The notes under the pieces were generated by a model, which did not search any database, was not told where the DNA came from, and was given only the letters and a program-made list of their open reading frames with translations. From positions 1 to 16,493 of the forward strand of contig DIAR01000011.1 of the NCBI GenBank assembly GCA_002415845.1: a stretch of 16,493 nucleotides of DNA. The letters are read 5' to 3'. The DNA is from Candidatus Woesebacteria bacterium UBA5073 (GTDB taxonomy: Bacteria > Patescibacteriota > Microgenomatia > UBA8517). Of this stretch, positions 6,833 to 12,521 are shown in pieces (within the stretch, counting starts at the first letter, position 1; every line of letters starts with the position of its first letter). The translations under genes were made by a program, and so were the position numbers.

Positions 6833-7480
6833 ATGGACATAACCTATCTGGGACACTCTTCATTTAAGATTAAAGGCAGAAGCGGGAGTGTAGTGACCGA
6901 TCCTTTTGATCCCAAAATGGTGGGTATCAAGTATGCAGGTGTTGAAGGAGATATCGTGACCATTTCGCATCATCATGATGATCATGACAAGTCGGAACTG
7001 GTTAAAAATTGCGGAAAGGTAATTGACGGACCCGGCGAATACGAAATAAACGGCATTTCCATTATCGGGGTGCCTTCATATCACGACGACAAAAAAGGAG
7101 AAGAGCGGGGGAAAAATACGATTTATGTTTTTGAAGTCGACGATCTTCGGATTTGTCATTTGGGGGATTTGGGACACAAGCTGTCCGACTCCCAAATTGA
7201 GGCCATTGGCGACATTGATATTCTGATGATTCCGGTCGGCGGCGTTTATACCGTTTCCACCTCCACTGCGGTTGAGATTGTTCAGGAAATCGAACCTTCA
7301 ATTATTATCCCGATGCATTTCAAAGACCAGTCAACATCCGAAGGCTTGTCCAAACTGTCTCCGGTTGAACCTTTCTTAAAAGAGATGGGTTTAACGGTCG
7401 AGAAACTGCCCAAGCTGTCCGTGAAGAAAGAAGAACTTGTGGAAGAAACGGAGAAAGTGGTTTTATTGGAGAGAAAATAA
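6833..7480 (+). CDS. MBL-fold metal-dependent hydrolase, UlaG/UPF0173-like
   Basis: Cytoplasmic metallo-beta-lactamase-fold hydrolase; the substrate is unknown. The 215-aa product begins MDITYLGHSSFKIKG, as in UlaG-like and UPF0173 proteins. The metal-binding HHHDDH motif is at residues 46-51. Further conserved positions are GPGEYEINGISIIGVPSYHDD (about 66-86), CHLGDLGH and the late IIPMHFK segment. Relatives include L-ascorbate-6-phosphate lactonase, but the generic UPF0173 type is more likely for a stand-alone gene. It is divergent from the Ig-like protein gene and followed after 51 bp by dnaB, which has its own promoter. Confidence 0.88.
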   Translation: MDITYLGHSSFKIKGRSGSVVTDPFDPKMVGIKYAGVEGDIVTISHHHDDHDKSELVKNCGKVIDGPGEYEINGISIIGVPSYHDDKKGEERGKNTIYVFEVDDLRICHLGDLGHKLSDSQIEAIGDIDILMIPVGGVYTVSTSTAVEIVQEIEPSIIIPMHFKDQSTSEGLSKLSPVEPFLKEMGLTVEKLPKLSVKKEELVEETEKVVLLERK

Positions 7481-7490
7481 ATAGTCTGCC

Positions 7491-7519
7491 TTTACTTTTA
7501 GTTCATCTGCCATTATATA
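7491..7519 (+). promoter_or_regulatory. Promoter of dnaB
   Basis: TTTACT (7491-7496) and TATATA (7514-7519) are separated by 17 bp, and the -10 box ends 12 nt before the ATG at 7532. An overlapping TATAGT (7518-7523) would end 8 nt before the ATG but has poorer -35 spacing. Either choice gives a leader of about 5 nt or less. There is no Shine-Dalgarno site. Confidence 0.5.
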
Positions 7520-7531
7520 TAGTTACAAAGT

Positions 7532-8854
7532 ATGCCGACGTCTCAAATTAAAGTTCCGCCCCATTCAAACGATGCCGAAGAATCGGTTTTGGGTGCCATG
7601 TTTTTGGACAAAGATGCCATTATCGCCGTGGCCGAGTTTTTACTTCCTCAGGATTTCTATGACGACCGGCACAAAGAAATTTATGAATGCATTCTGGAAC
7701 TGTATGAGGAAAGAACACCGATTGATGTTCTGACTGCTTCGGAGCGATTAAAGAAAAGAAAAGCTTTAAAAAGAATCGGCGGTTCGGCTTATCTTTCCGA
7801 CTTGGTTAATAAAGTTCCGACGGCGGCTCATGTTGAACATTACGGAAAGATCGTTAAGGACACTTCAACCAAAAGATCGCTCATGACCGCGGCCAGCAAA
7901 CTTTTGGATCTGTCTTTCGATGAAGGTTTGGCAGCCGAAGAACTTTTGGATAAAGCCGAGTCGGAAGTCTTTTCTTTGACCCAAAGACATTTAACCAAGA
8001 GTTTTACGCCGGTCAAAGACGCCCTGGCCGAATCATTTGACCGTCTTGATGAACTTCACAAACAGGGCGAAGGTTTAAGGGGCGTTCCGTCCGGCTTTAA
8101 GGATTTGGACGATACCTTGGCCGGAATGCAAAAATCCAATTTGATCGTTCTGGCCGCAAGACCGGGTATCGGAAAAACATCTTTTGCCCTTAATATCGCC
8201 CAAAACGTGGCCGTTAAATACAAAAGGCCGGTTGGCTTCTTCTCTTTGGAAATGAGCAAGGAGGAGTTGGTCGACAGGCTTCTTGTTTCCCAGGCCGATA
8301 TTGACGCATGGCGTCTTAAGACCGGAAAATTGGATGAGGAAGATTTTACCAAATTAAGTAACGCCATGGGCGAGTTGGCCGAGGCGCCTCTATATATAGA
8401 CGATACGCCGGCCCTATCGATTCTTGAGATGAGAACCAAAGCCAGAAGGCTTCAGGTTGAAGCCGGCATTGATCTTCTGATTGTCGACTATTTACAGTTG
8501 GCCCGAAGTAGGCAATTGGAAAACCGGGTTCAGGAGGTTTCGGAAATTACCCAGGGTTTGAAAAATTTGGCCAGGGAATTAAAAATTCCGGTCATCGCCA
8601 TTTCCCAGTTGTCCCGGGCGGTGGAGCAGCGGGGTACCAGGAAACCGCAACTGGCGGACCTTCGGGAATCGGGTTCCATCGAACAGGATGCCGACGTCGT
8701 CATGTTTTTATGGCGGGAGGCGGAGGATAAACAGGAAGATGTCGTTTTGGATATCGCCAAACACCGAAATGGACCTTTGAAAACCATTAACCTCTTCTTC
8801 AGGGGTGACAGAATTAAATTTTACGGAAAAGAAATGAAAAGGGAGAACAAATAA
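7532..8854 (+). CDS. dnaB: Replicative DNA helicase DnaB
   Basis: Hexameric 5'-3' helicase that unwinds DNA at the replication fork and binds primase. The 440-aa product has the N-terminal helical domain (opening PPHSNDAEESVLGAMFLD, residues about 9-110), a linker, and the RecA-like domain. Walker A is ARPGIGKTS (209-217), Walker B LLIVDYLQL (315-323), and the DnaB motifs QLADLRESGSIEQDADVV (373-390) and KHRNGP (410-415) follow. Length and motif order are normal and no intein interrupts the Walker A or other motifs. A short gene follows after 15 nt and is probably cotranscribed. Confidence 0.96.
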   Translation: MPTSQIKVPPHSNDAEESVLGAMFLDKDAIIAVAEFLLPQDFYDDRHKEIYECILELYEERTPIDVLTASERLKKRKALKRIGGSAYLSDLVNKVPTAAHVEHYGKIVKDTSTKRSLMTAASKLLDLSFDEGLAAEELLDKAESEVFSLTQRHLTKSFTPVKDALAESFDRLDELHKQGEGLRGVPSGFKDLDDTLAGMQKSNLIVLAARPGIGKTSFALNIAQNVAVKYKRPVGFFSLEMSKEELVDRLLVSQADIDAWRLKTGKLDEEDFTKLSNAMGELAEAPLYIDDTPALSILEMRTKARRLQVEAGIDLLIVDYLQLARSRQLENRVQEVSEITQGLKNLARELKIPVIAISQLSRAVEQRGTRKPQLADLRESGSIEQDADVVMFLWREAEDKQEDVVLDIAKHRNGPLKTINLFFRGDRIKFYGKEMKRENK

Positions 8855-8869
8855 AGGGGGTGAGATTTT

Positions 8870-9352
8870 ATGAGACTTGAATCAATGTTTAGAAGAGATC
8901 CAAGCGATATTGGTCCAAAAAAGGATGTTGTTGTCGCAAATGAATCGGGGGAACAATTAGGGGACCCGTACCGGATGCATCTTCTTGAACCTTTGCAGGA
9001 TTTTGTTTTCAAAAAAAGAAAAATCGGCGGGGCAGAGGAGATGGCAGCCGTTGAGCAATTAAAAACCGTTGTTCGGGCAGGTTACGACATTTTGGTGGCT
9101 GGACATGAAGGCCGTTCGGATCAATTGGTGATGGTTGGTTTACTGCAGGAAATTTACGGCGGGAAGGACAGGGACATGGATTTAACCAAAAAAGGCTTAA
9201 GGGGATTAAATGAATGGCGTCTTGCTTTTGAAAACCGGCACGAAAAAAGACTGTTTAACAGAAACAACATTAATGCCATGAAGAAATTCCTTACCTTTGT
9301 TGATTGCGGACAGGGAGAAGAATATCTTAAGTTTGTAAACGGAGTCAAATAA
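8870..9352 (+). CDS. Unrecognised 160-aa protein downstream of dnaB
   Basis: I do not recognise this protein. It is 160 aa, soluble, charged and predicted mostly helical after residue 35, with no signal peptide or membrane segment. A central stretch (residues about 55-95, VEQLKTVVRAGYDILVAGHE) looks like a folded core, and the C-terminal part is rich in Arg, Asn and Lys. It holds a single Cys and no obvious metal site or catalytic motif. It starts 15 nt after dnaB behind a strong Shine-Dalgarno sequence (GGGGGTGA, about 7 nt from the ATG), so it is probably read from the dnaB transcript. Such a strong site is unusual here. A long hairpin follows its stop. Confidence 0.7.
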   Translation: MRLESMFRRDPSDIGPKKDVVVANESGEQLGDPYRMHLLEPLQDFVFKKRKIGGAEEMAAVEQLKTVVRAGYDILVAGHEGRSDQLVMVGLLQEIYGGKDRDMDLTKKGLRGLNEWRLAFENRHEKRLFNRNNINAMKKFLTFVDCGQGEEYLKFVNGVK

Positions 9353-9372
9353 TTGAATTTTTAATTAAAAGA

Positions 9373-9468
9373 AAAACCCTCCGTTTACAAAAATCCATTT
9401 GTTTTATAAATAAGCCAATTAAATTGCTTTATAAATAAATCAAACAAATCTCCGTTTAGGAGGGTTTT
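9373..9468. repeat. Nested long inverted repeat, probable bidirectional terminator
   Basis: AAAACCCTCC (9373-9382) pairs perfectly with GGAGGGTTTT (9459-9468). Inside the 76-nt loop ATTTGTTT (9397-9404) pairs with AAACAAAT (9442-9449). The palindromic TTTATAAA occurs on both sides (9403-9410, 9428-9435), and CAAT/ATTG close a 3-nt tip at 9416-9426. The nine-base CTCCGTTTA is also repeated directly (9379-9387, 9450-9458). It lies between two convergent genes, and the A and T runs outside the outer stem suit termination in both directions. The size and nesting exceed a simple terminator, so a small RNA or a palindromic element is possible. Confidence 0.6.
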
Positions 9469-9491
9469 ACCTTAAGTTTTTGTGAATAGTT
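9464..9491 (+). repeat. Left inverted repeat flanking the orphan membrane gene
   Basis: Contains GTTTT, ACCTTAA and TTGTGAATAGTT in order. The same blocks in the same order occur on the opposite strand at 10087-10114, with only 2-nt insertions between blocks. The repeat begins inside the outer arm of the long hairpin and ends 9 nt before the orphan gene's stop codon. Confidence 0.6.
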
Positions 9492-9500
9492 TGCACTTCT

Positions 9501-10019
9501 TTATTTGAAATTCGTTTCCGTTATAAATATTCCGAGAAGGTAGATATATAAAGCAAACAGGAAATATAGCCCCCAAACTTTTAACGGATTGTTACGTATG
9601 GCTCTAACCGTAATCGGGTTCTGGCTGTAGATTTTTATATCGGCATCGCCATGAATATAAGTCCATTTTCCCTCTGAAATATTAGTTGGGCCGAAAACAT
9701 AGCAAGCACTTTTTGACCAACTAAAAGGCGGTGGTACCGGTTGACCAGCAATTAACTCACCATTTTCATTTACCAGCATAAATGGGGTCAACGAAACGGC
9801 TTCAAGAATAACCGCTTGGCCCGAGACGTCCAAATCACGGTTTTCTTCCTGAATTACGATTTCGTTGCCTGAAAAGATTAAGTCTCTTGTATCGTATAAC
9901 GAGCTGTATATAAACAGGACGATTAACACCAGAGCCGATACAACACGGATGAACTTCTTCCAGTTGATTTTTACCCGTTTTTTTTCGGGTGTTTTGATTA
10001 CACTATTTTGTTCAGACAT
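9501..10019 (-). CDS. Orphan two-TM membrane protein
   Basis: I do not recognise this protein. From ATG 10019 it is 172 aa: a basic cytoplasmic N-terminus (KKRVKINWKK) and a first membrane segment (residues about 23-42, IRVVSALVLIVLFIYSSLYD). An extracytoplasmic beta-rich domain of about 100 residues follows, then a second membrane segment near the C-terminus (KVWGLYFLFALYIYLLGIFI). The start follows an AGGAG Shine-Dalgarno site by 9 nt; a GTG three codons earlier is less likely because it overlaps that site. It stands alone, convergent with the 160-aa gene, and is bracketed by inverted repeats. Its Shine-Dalgarno-led start differs from the leaderless genes around it, so recent acquisition is possible. 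Confidence 0.7.
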   Translation of the reverse strand: MSEQNSVIKTPEKKRVKINWKKFIRVVSALVLIVLFIYSSLYDTRDLIFSGNEIVIQEENRDLDVSGQAVILEAVSLTPFMLVNENGELIAGQPVPPPFSWSKSACYVFGPTNISEGKWTYIHGDADIKIYSQNPITVRAIRNNPLKVWGLYFLFALYIYLLGIFITETNFK

Positions 10020-10086
10020 AACACACACTCCTTTTTAAGTAATTGATTTGACGATATTCGGTCGTGTCGAACTTTGACCGATTTTT

Positions 10087-10114
10087 AACTATTCACAATT
10101 TTAAGGTACAAAAC
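10087..10114 (-). repeat. Right inverted repeat flanking the orphan membrane gene
   Basis: Read on the minus strand this holds GTTTT, ACCTTAA and TTGTGAATAGTT, the same blocks as the left copy at 9464-9491. It lies about 70 nt upstream of the orphan gene's start and may overlap its promoter, which I could not identify with confidence. Confidence 0.6.
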
Positions 10115-10118
10115 TTCA

Positions 10119-10167
10119 AAAACGGATCTTCCGAAAAAGACTGCCAAACAGTCCGGTTTTCCGTTTT
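10119..10167 (-). terminator. Terminator downstream of tRNA-Leu
   Basis: On the minus strand GACTG (10149-10153) and CAGTC (10139-10143) form a 5-bp stem with loop TTTGG, followed by five Ts. An outer 8-bp stem, AAAACGGA (10160-10167) with TCCGTTTT (10119-10126), encloses it. It lies about 70 nt past the tRNA 3' end, suiting termination of the tRNA transcript. Confidence 0.55.
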
Positions 10168-10201
10168 CGCAGAGCAATGATAACACTATCGGTTATATGT
10201 G

Positions 10202-10218
10202 TCAAAACTGGAGGGTTT
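10202..10218 (-). repeat. Third copy of an AAACCCTCC-type repeat
   Basis: On the minus strand this reads AAACCCTCCAGTTTTGA, resembling AAACCCTCCGTTTACA at 9374-9389. The nine-base core also appears as its complement at 9459-9467. It is thus an outer inverted copy around the orphan gene, 17 nt from the tRNA 3' end. Confidence 0.4.
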
Positions 10219-10234
10219 AGTGAAGATTCGTGAG

Positions 10235-10319
10235 TGCAGAGGAGAGGAGTCGAACCTCCACAGGGTATAAGCCCTACAGGTTTTTGAGACCTGCGCGTCT
10301 GCCATTCCGCCACCTCTGC
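10235..10319 (-). tRNA. tRNA-Leu (CAA)
   Basis: On the minus strand a complete 85-nt class II tRNA: acceptor stem GCAGAGG/CCTCTGC with discriminator A, D arm with GGCGGAATGGCAGAC, and anticodon stem CAGGT/ACCTG. The loop CTCAAAA gives anticodon CAA, decoding UUG. A long variable arm and the T arm (GGTTCGACTCC) follow. The 3' CCA is not encoded. The long variable arm and the A discriminator fit leucine. Confidence 0.95.
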
Positions 10320-10335
10320 TTTTAGCTACCATCAT

Positions 10336-10364
10336 ATTTTACCCTGCTTTGATCTTATTCTCAA
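10336..10364 (-). promoter_or_regulatory. Promoter of tRNA-Leu
   Basis: On the minus strand TTGAGA (10359-10364, 5 of 6) and TAAAAT (10336-10341, 5 of 6) are separated by exactly 17 bp. The -10 box ends 16 nt before the mature tRNA 5' end, so a short 5' leader is expected. Its -35 box lies on the same bases as the efp -35 box on the other strand. Confidence 0.65.
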
Positions 10365-10386
10365 ACGGGGTTAAATGCGCTAAAAT
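10358..10386 (+). promoter_or_regulatory. Promoter of efp
   Basis: TAAAAT (10381-10386, 5 of 6) ends 7 nt before the efp ATG. A weaker TTCTCA (10358-10363, 4 of 6) lies 17 bp upstream. The predicted transcript begins at the start codon. Confidence 0.5.
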
Positions 10387-10393
10387 AGCCCCT

Positions 10394-10954
10394 ATGATCA
10401 GCGCAACAGGATTAAAAAACGGGGTTACTTTCATTCAGTTCGGAAAACCCTATATCGTCATCAAATACGCCCTTATCAAGATGGGACGGGGTGGAGCCGT
10501 GGTTAAAATAACCGCCAGAAACCTGGAAACCGGCTCAACCGAGGAAAAGTCTTTTTCTTCCAATATTGCGGTTGAGGATGTTAATACGGTTAAAAGGAAA
10601 CTCCAATTTCTGTTTAAGGATAAAATCAATGCTACCTTCATGGATCCGAAAACTTTCGAGCAAACCGAGATTCCTCTGAAGATTCTGGGGGATTCGGCCG
10701 TCTTTTTGACCGAGGGCGAGACGGTTGATGTTTTGTTTTGGGATGAGAGGGCTTTATCAGTTGAGTTGGCACCCAGCATTACCCTTGCGGTTACCGAAAC
10801 CGACCCCGGGGTTAAGGGCAATTCGGCCTCAAACTTTTTAAAGACGGCTGTTTTGGAGAACGGTTTTAAGACCAAAGTTCCTCTTTTTATTAAAGTCGGG
10901 GAGAAAATCAGGGTTGATACCAGAACCGGAGACTATCTCGAGCGGGCCAAGTAA
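10394..10954 (+). CDS. efp: Elongation factor P, arginine-tipped
   Basis: Translation factor that binds between the P and E sites and rescues ribosomes stalled on polyproline. The 186-aa product has three beta-barrel domains: the KOW-like N-domain (residues about 1-63), the OB domain (about 64-126), and the C-terminal OB domain with the family signature around VTETDPGVKGNSASNFLKTA and VPLFIKVGEKIRVDTRTGDYLERAK. The tip loop reads KMGRGGA, so the residue equivalent to E. coli Lys34 is Arg32. I chose ATG 10394 over one 15 codons earlier, because the extra residues do not fit the family and the earlier start precedes the promoter. It is convergent with the next gene, with one base between stop codons. 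Confidence 0.92.
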   Translation: MISATGLKNGVTFIQFGKPYIVIKYALIKMGRGGAVVKITARNLETGSTEEKSFSSNIAVEDVNTVKRKLQFLFKDKINATFMDPKTFEQTEIPLKILGDSAVFLTEGETVDVLFWDERALSVELAPSITLAVTETDPGVKGNSASNFLKTAVLENGFKTKVPLFIKVGEKIRVDTRTGDYLERAK

Positions 10955-10955
10955 C

Positions 10956-11420
10956 TTACTTCACGCTCATCCACCAGAGGGCAATAACAACCGTTAAGAC
11001 TTGGGTTATGATGCCGAATTTCTCTTTGGCTCCGGCCTGAATTGAGCGGTGCCAGGCAATCCATTTTTCGATTAAGGCACTCTTCTTGTTAAGAAAATAA
11101 TAAGGGGCTTCGATTAAATCGGGAAGAACGGCGGCCAGACAGGAAGCAAGAATGGTTAAAGCCAAGGCCGTATTGGGAAGAGCCTTATAGGCAATGAAGC
11201 TGCCGATAAGAAGAGCCAGGGTTGAATCGGCAATGACGATAATGACTGATTTTTTGGTCGGTTGTCCGAATTCTTCGGTTTCTTTGTGCAGATGGGGGTT
11301 CCAGTGGGGGGCAATATCCAGAATGAAGTGACTACCCATGGCCAAGGGTATCGCTAGGGCAGGATGCACCACCTTGGCTGCAATCACCGCGCCTACTATG
11401 ACGTGAGGCGTCTCCAACAC
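10956..11420 (-). CDS. YdjM/DUF457-like membrane protein
   Basis: Small integral membrane protein of uncertain function. The 154-aa product starts at GTG (11420) and has about four hydrophobic segments. The N-terminal part is rich in histidines: PHVIVG (His6), then MGSHFILDIAPHWNPHLH (His31, His38, His42, His44, with Asp35). This resembles the membrane-bound metal-dependent hydrolases of the YdjM/DUF457 group, in which early His and Asp residues line a putative metal site. A second cluster, LPDLIEAPYYFLNKK, lies near residues 99-113. The resemblance is by motif only. The GTG is supported by a promoter ending 9 nt upstream and by the absence of a nearby in-frame ATG. Confidence 0.65.
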   Translation of the reverse strand: MLETPHVIVGAVIAAKVVHPALAIPLAMGSHFILDIAPHWNPHLHKETEEFGQPTKKSVIIVIADSTLALLIGSFIAYKALPNTALALTILASCLAAVLPDLIEAPYYFLNKKSALIEKWIAWHRSIQAGAKEKFGIITQVLTVVIALWWMSVK

Positions 11421-11429
11421 AATAAAAAA

Positions 11430-11459
11430 ATGATATATCCCCGAGGACCCTTAAGTCAA
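11430..11459 (-). promoter_or_regulatory. Promoter of the YdjM-like gene
   Basis: On the minus strand TTGACT (11454-11459, 5 of 6) and TATCAT (11430-11435, 5 of 6) are separated by 18 bp. The -10 box ends 9 nt before the GTG start at 11420. The GTG start would thus be leaderless. Confidence 0.6.
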
Positions 11460-11480
11460 ATGGAATTGTGAAAACTTAAC

Positions 11481-11489
11481 TGCTAAACT
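11481..11489 (+). promoter_or_regulatory. Extended -10 box of the 11503 operon
   Basis: TGCTAAACT carries the TGN extension directly before a TAAACT hexamer, 13 nt before the ATG at 11503. No good -35 box is present. A GAGGGG sequence between box and start could act as a Shine-Dalgarno site, but may lie at the transcription start itself. Confidence 0.35.
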
Positions 11490-11502
11490 TGAGGGGTAAT
11501 TC

Positions 11503-12105
11503 ATGTTAACCGATATTTTAATAGGTGTTTTGGCTTTCTTTGTTTTTCTGTTTATCTTTTGGCGAAGATTAAAGGAAGACTACGCTTCGGGAATAATTTT
11601 CACCTCGGCTTTCTATCTTTTGTTAGGTCTTTTGGTTGGTTATGCCTCTGCCTACTTTGCCTGGCCGGCTTTTTGGTTTTGGTCGGTTTTGGTTGGCTTA
11701 ATGCTTGGTCTGGGCGCTTCCTTTTTAAGATTTCACCTGAAGTTTTATGAAACTCTGGAAGCGGCCGTTATCGGTTTTTTTATTTGGCTCTCCCTAATCT
11801 TTTTGGCCGATTCGGTCAAACACTCTTCCGTCTTTTCTTTTATCGGTTTTATTGTTCTGGTTTTAATCATCGGTCTCTTCTATTTTCTGGAAGGCCGCTT
11901 CCGGAATTTTTCCTGGTATAAATCGGGCCGGATCGGTTTTTGCGGTTTAACCACCCTGGGTGTCTTTTTTTTGATTAGATCTGTCGTTTGTTTGTTTTAT
12001 CCCTTCGTGCTATCCTTTGTCGGGAAAAAGGATATCGTTGTTTCATCACTTGTGGCTTTCACCCTTTTTCTGTTAACATTTAACCTGTCGAGGAAAAAAA
12101 TATGA
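11503..12105 (+). CDS. Seven-TM membrane protein of unknown function
   Basis: I do not recognise this 200-aa protein. It has about seven hydrophobic segments (residues about 3-20, 29-52, 56-75, 83-104, 108-129, 143-172 and 178-196). A basic FWRRLKEDY loop follows the first. The topology and the early RRLK loop recall prolipoprotein diacylglyceryl transferase (Lgt). However, the His and Arg-Gly-Asn-Phe catalytic signatures of Lgt are absent, so at most it would be a degenerate relative. Its TGA stop overlaps the ATG of the DksA-like gene (ATGA), so the two are translationally coupled. Confidence 0.7.
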   Translation: MLTDILIGVLAFFVFLFIFWRRLKEDYASGIIFTSAFYLLLGLLVGYASAYFAWPAFWFWSVLVGLMLGLGASFLRFHLKFYETLEAAVIGFFIWLSLIFLADSVKHSSVFSFIGFIVLVLIIGLFYFLEGRFRNFSWYKSGRIGFCGLTTLGVFFLIRSVVCLFYPFVLSFVGKKDIVVSSLVAFTLFLLTFNLSRKKI

Positions 12106-12515
12106 AAGATAAAAAGAAAATTGTGAAGAAAGAAACGAAAGAAAAAGGTCCCGCTTTTGTTTTTCCGATGTCGCTTCTTAATCCGATTGGTCATTTTCTA
12201 TCAGCAAGACTTCATGAGTTGAATAAAAGAAAGAAGGAGGTGGAAAAAGACGATCCTTTTAAGGATAAAGACAGACTTTTGGACAATGCTTCGCCGGATA
12301 GTGATGCGGCCGAGCAGTTTGGTCATGAAAAGACCAACGCCATCAAGCATGAACTGGAGAATAAAATAAAACAGACCAAAAACGCTTTAGGCAGACTTCG
12401 AAAAGGCAAGTACGGCCTTTGCGAAGATTGCGGCAAGATTATCGATACGGAAAGATTGTCCGTTTATCCCGAGGCGACTGTTTGTACCGCCTGTCAGGCC
12501 AAGAGAGAAAAGTAA
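12102..12515 (+). CDS. DksA/TraR family zinc-finger protein
   Basis: Small coiled-coil and zinc-finger protein of the TraR/DksA superfamily, members of which act in the RNA polymerase secondary channel. The 137-aa product has a basic, lysine-rich N-terminus and a helical region. An acidic turn PDSDAA (residues 65-70) sits where DksA has its coiled-coil tip aspartates. A C4 zinc finger follows, with Cys107, Cys110, Cys128 and Cys131 (GLCEDC...CTAC). The acidic turn is one residue shorter than in E. coli DksA, so ppGpp-linked activity cannot be assumed. A GAGGA sequence about 8 nt upstream serves as Shine-Dalgarno site. It overlaps the upstream membrane gene and is followed after 6 nt by the pseudouridine synthase. 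Confidence 0.85.
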   Translation: MKDKKKIVKKETKEKGPAFVFPMSLLNPIGHFLSARLHELNKRKKEVEKDDPFKDKDRLLDNASPDSDAAEQFGHEKTNAIKHELENKIKQTKNALGRLRKGKYGLCEDCGKIIDTERLSVYPEATVCTACQAKREK

Positions 12516-12521
12516 TCTTTA

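Noticed and set aside
6748..6840. Longer N-terminus for the Ig-like protein, starting at 6840 on the minus strand
   Set aside because: The extra 31 residues would cover both divergent promoters and overlap the MBL gene start; the ATG at 6747 is followed at once by a normal membrane anchor.
7532..8854. Intein in DnaB, a common insertion target
   Set aside because: Walker A, Walker B and the later DnaB motifs are continuous and the length is normal.
9032..9041. GCAGAGGAGA matches the tRNA-Leu 3' end (10236-10245) and could be an attachment-site copy
   Set aside because: Only ten purine-rich bases match, it lies within the 160-aa gene in a normal coding context, and no integrase is present.
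9379..9458. Repeated CTCCGTTTA as a degenerate CRISPR array
   Set aside because: Only two copies of nine bases, no further repeats and no cas genes.
10116..10313. 65-codon minus-strand open frame
   Set aside because: It runs through the tRNA-Leu and its terminator, so it is a shadow.
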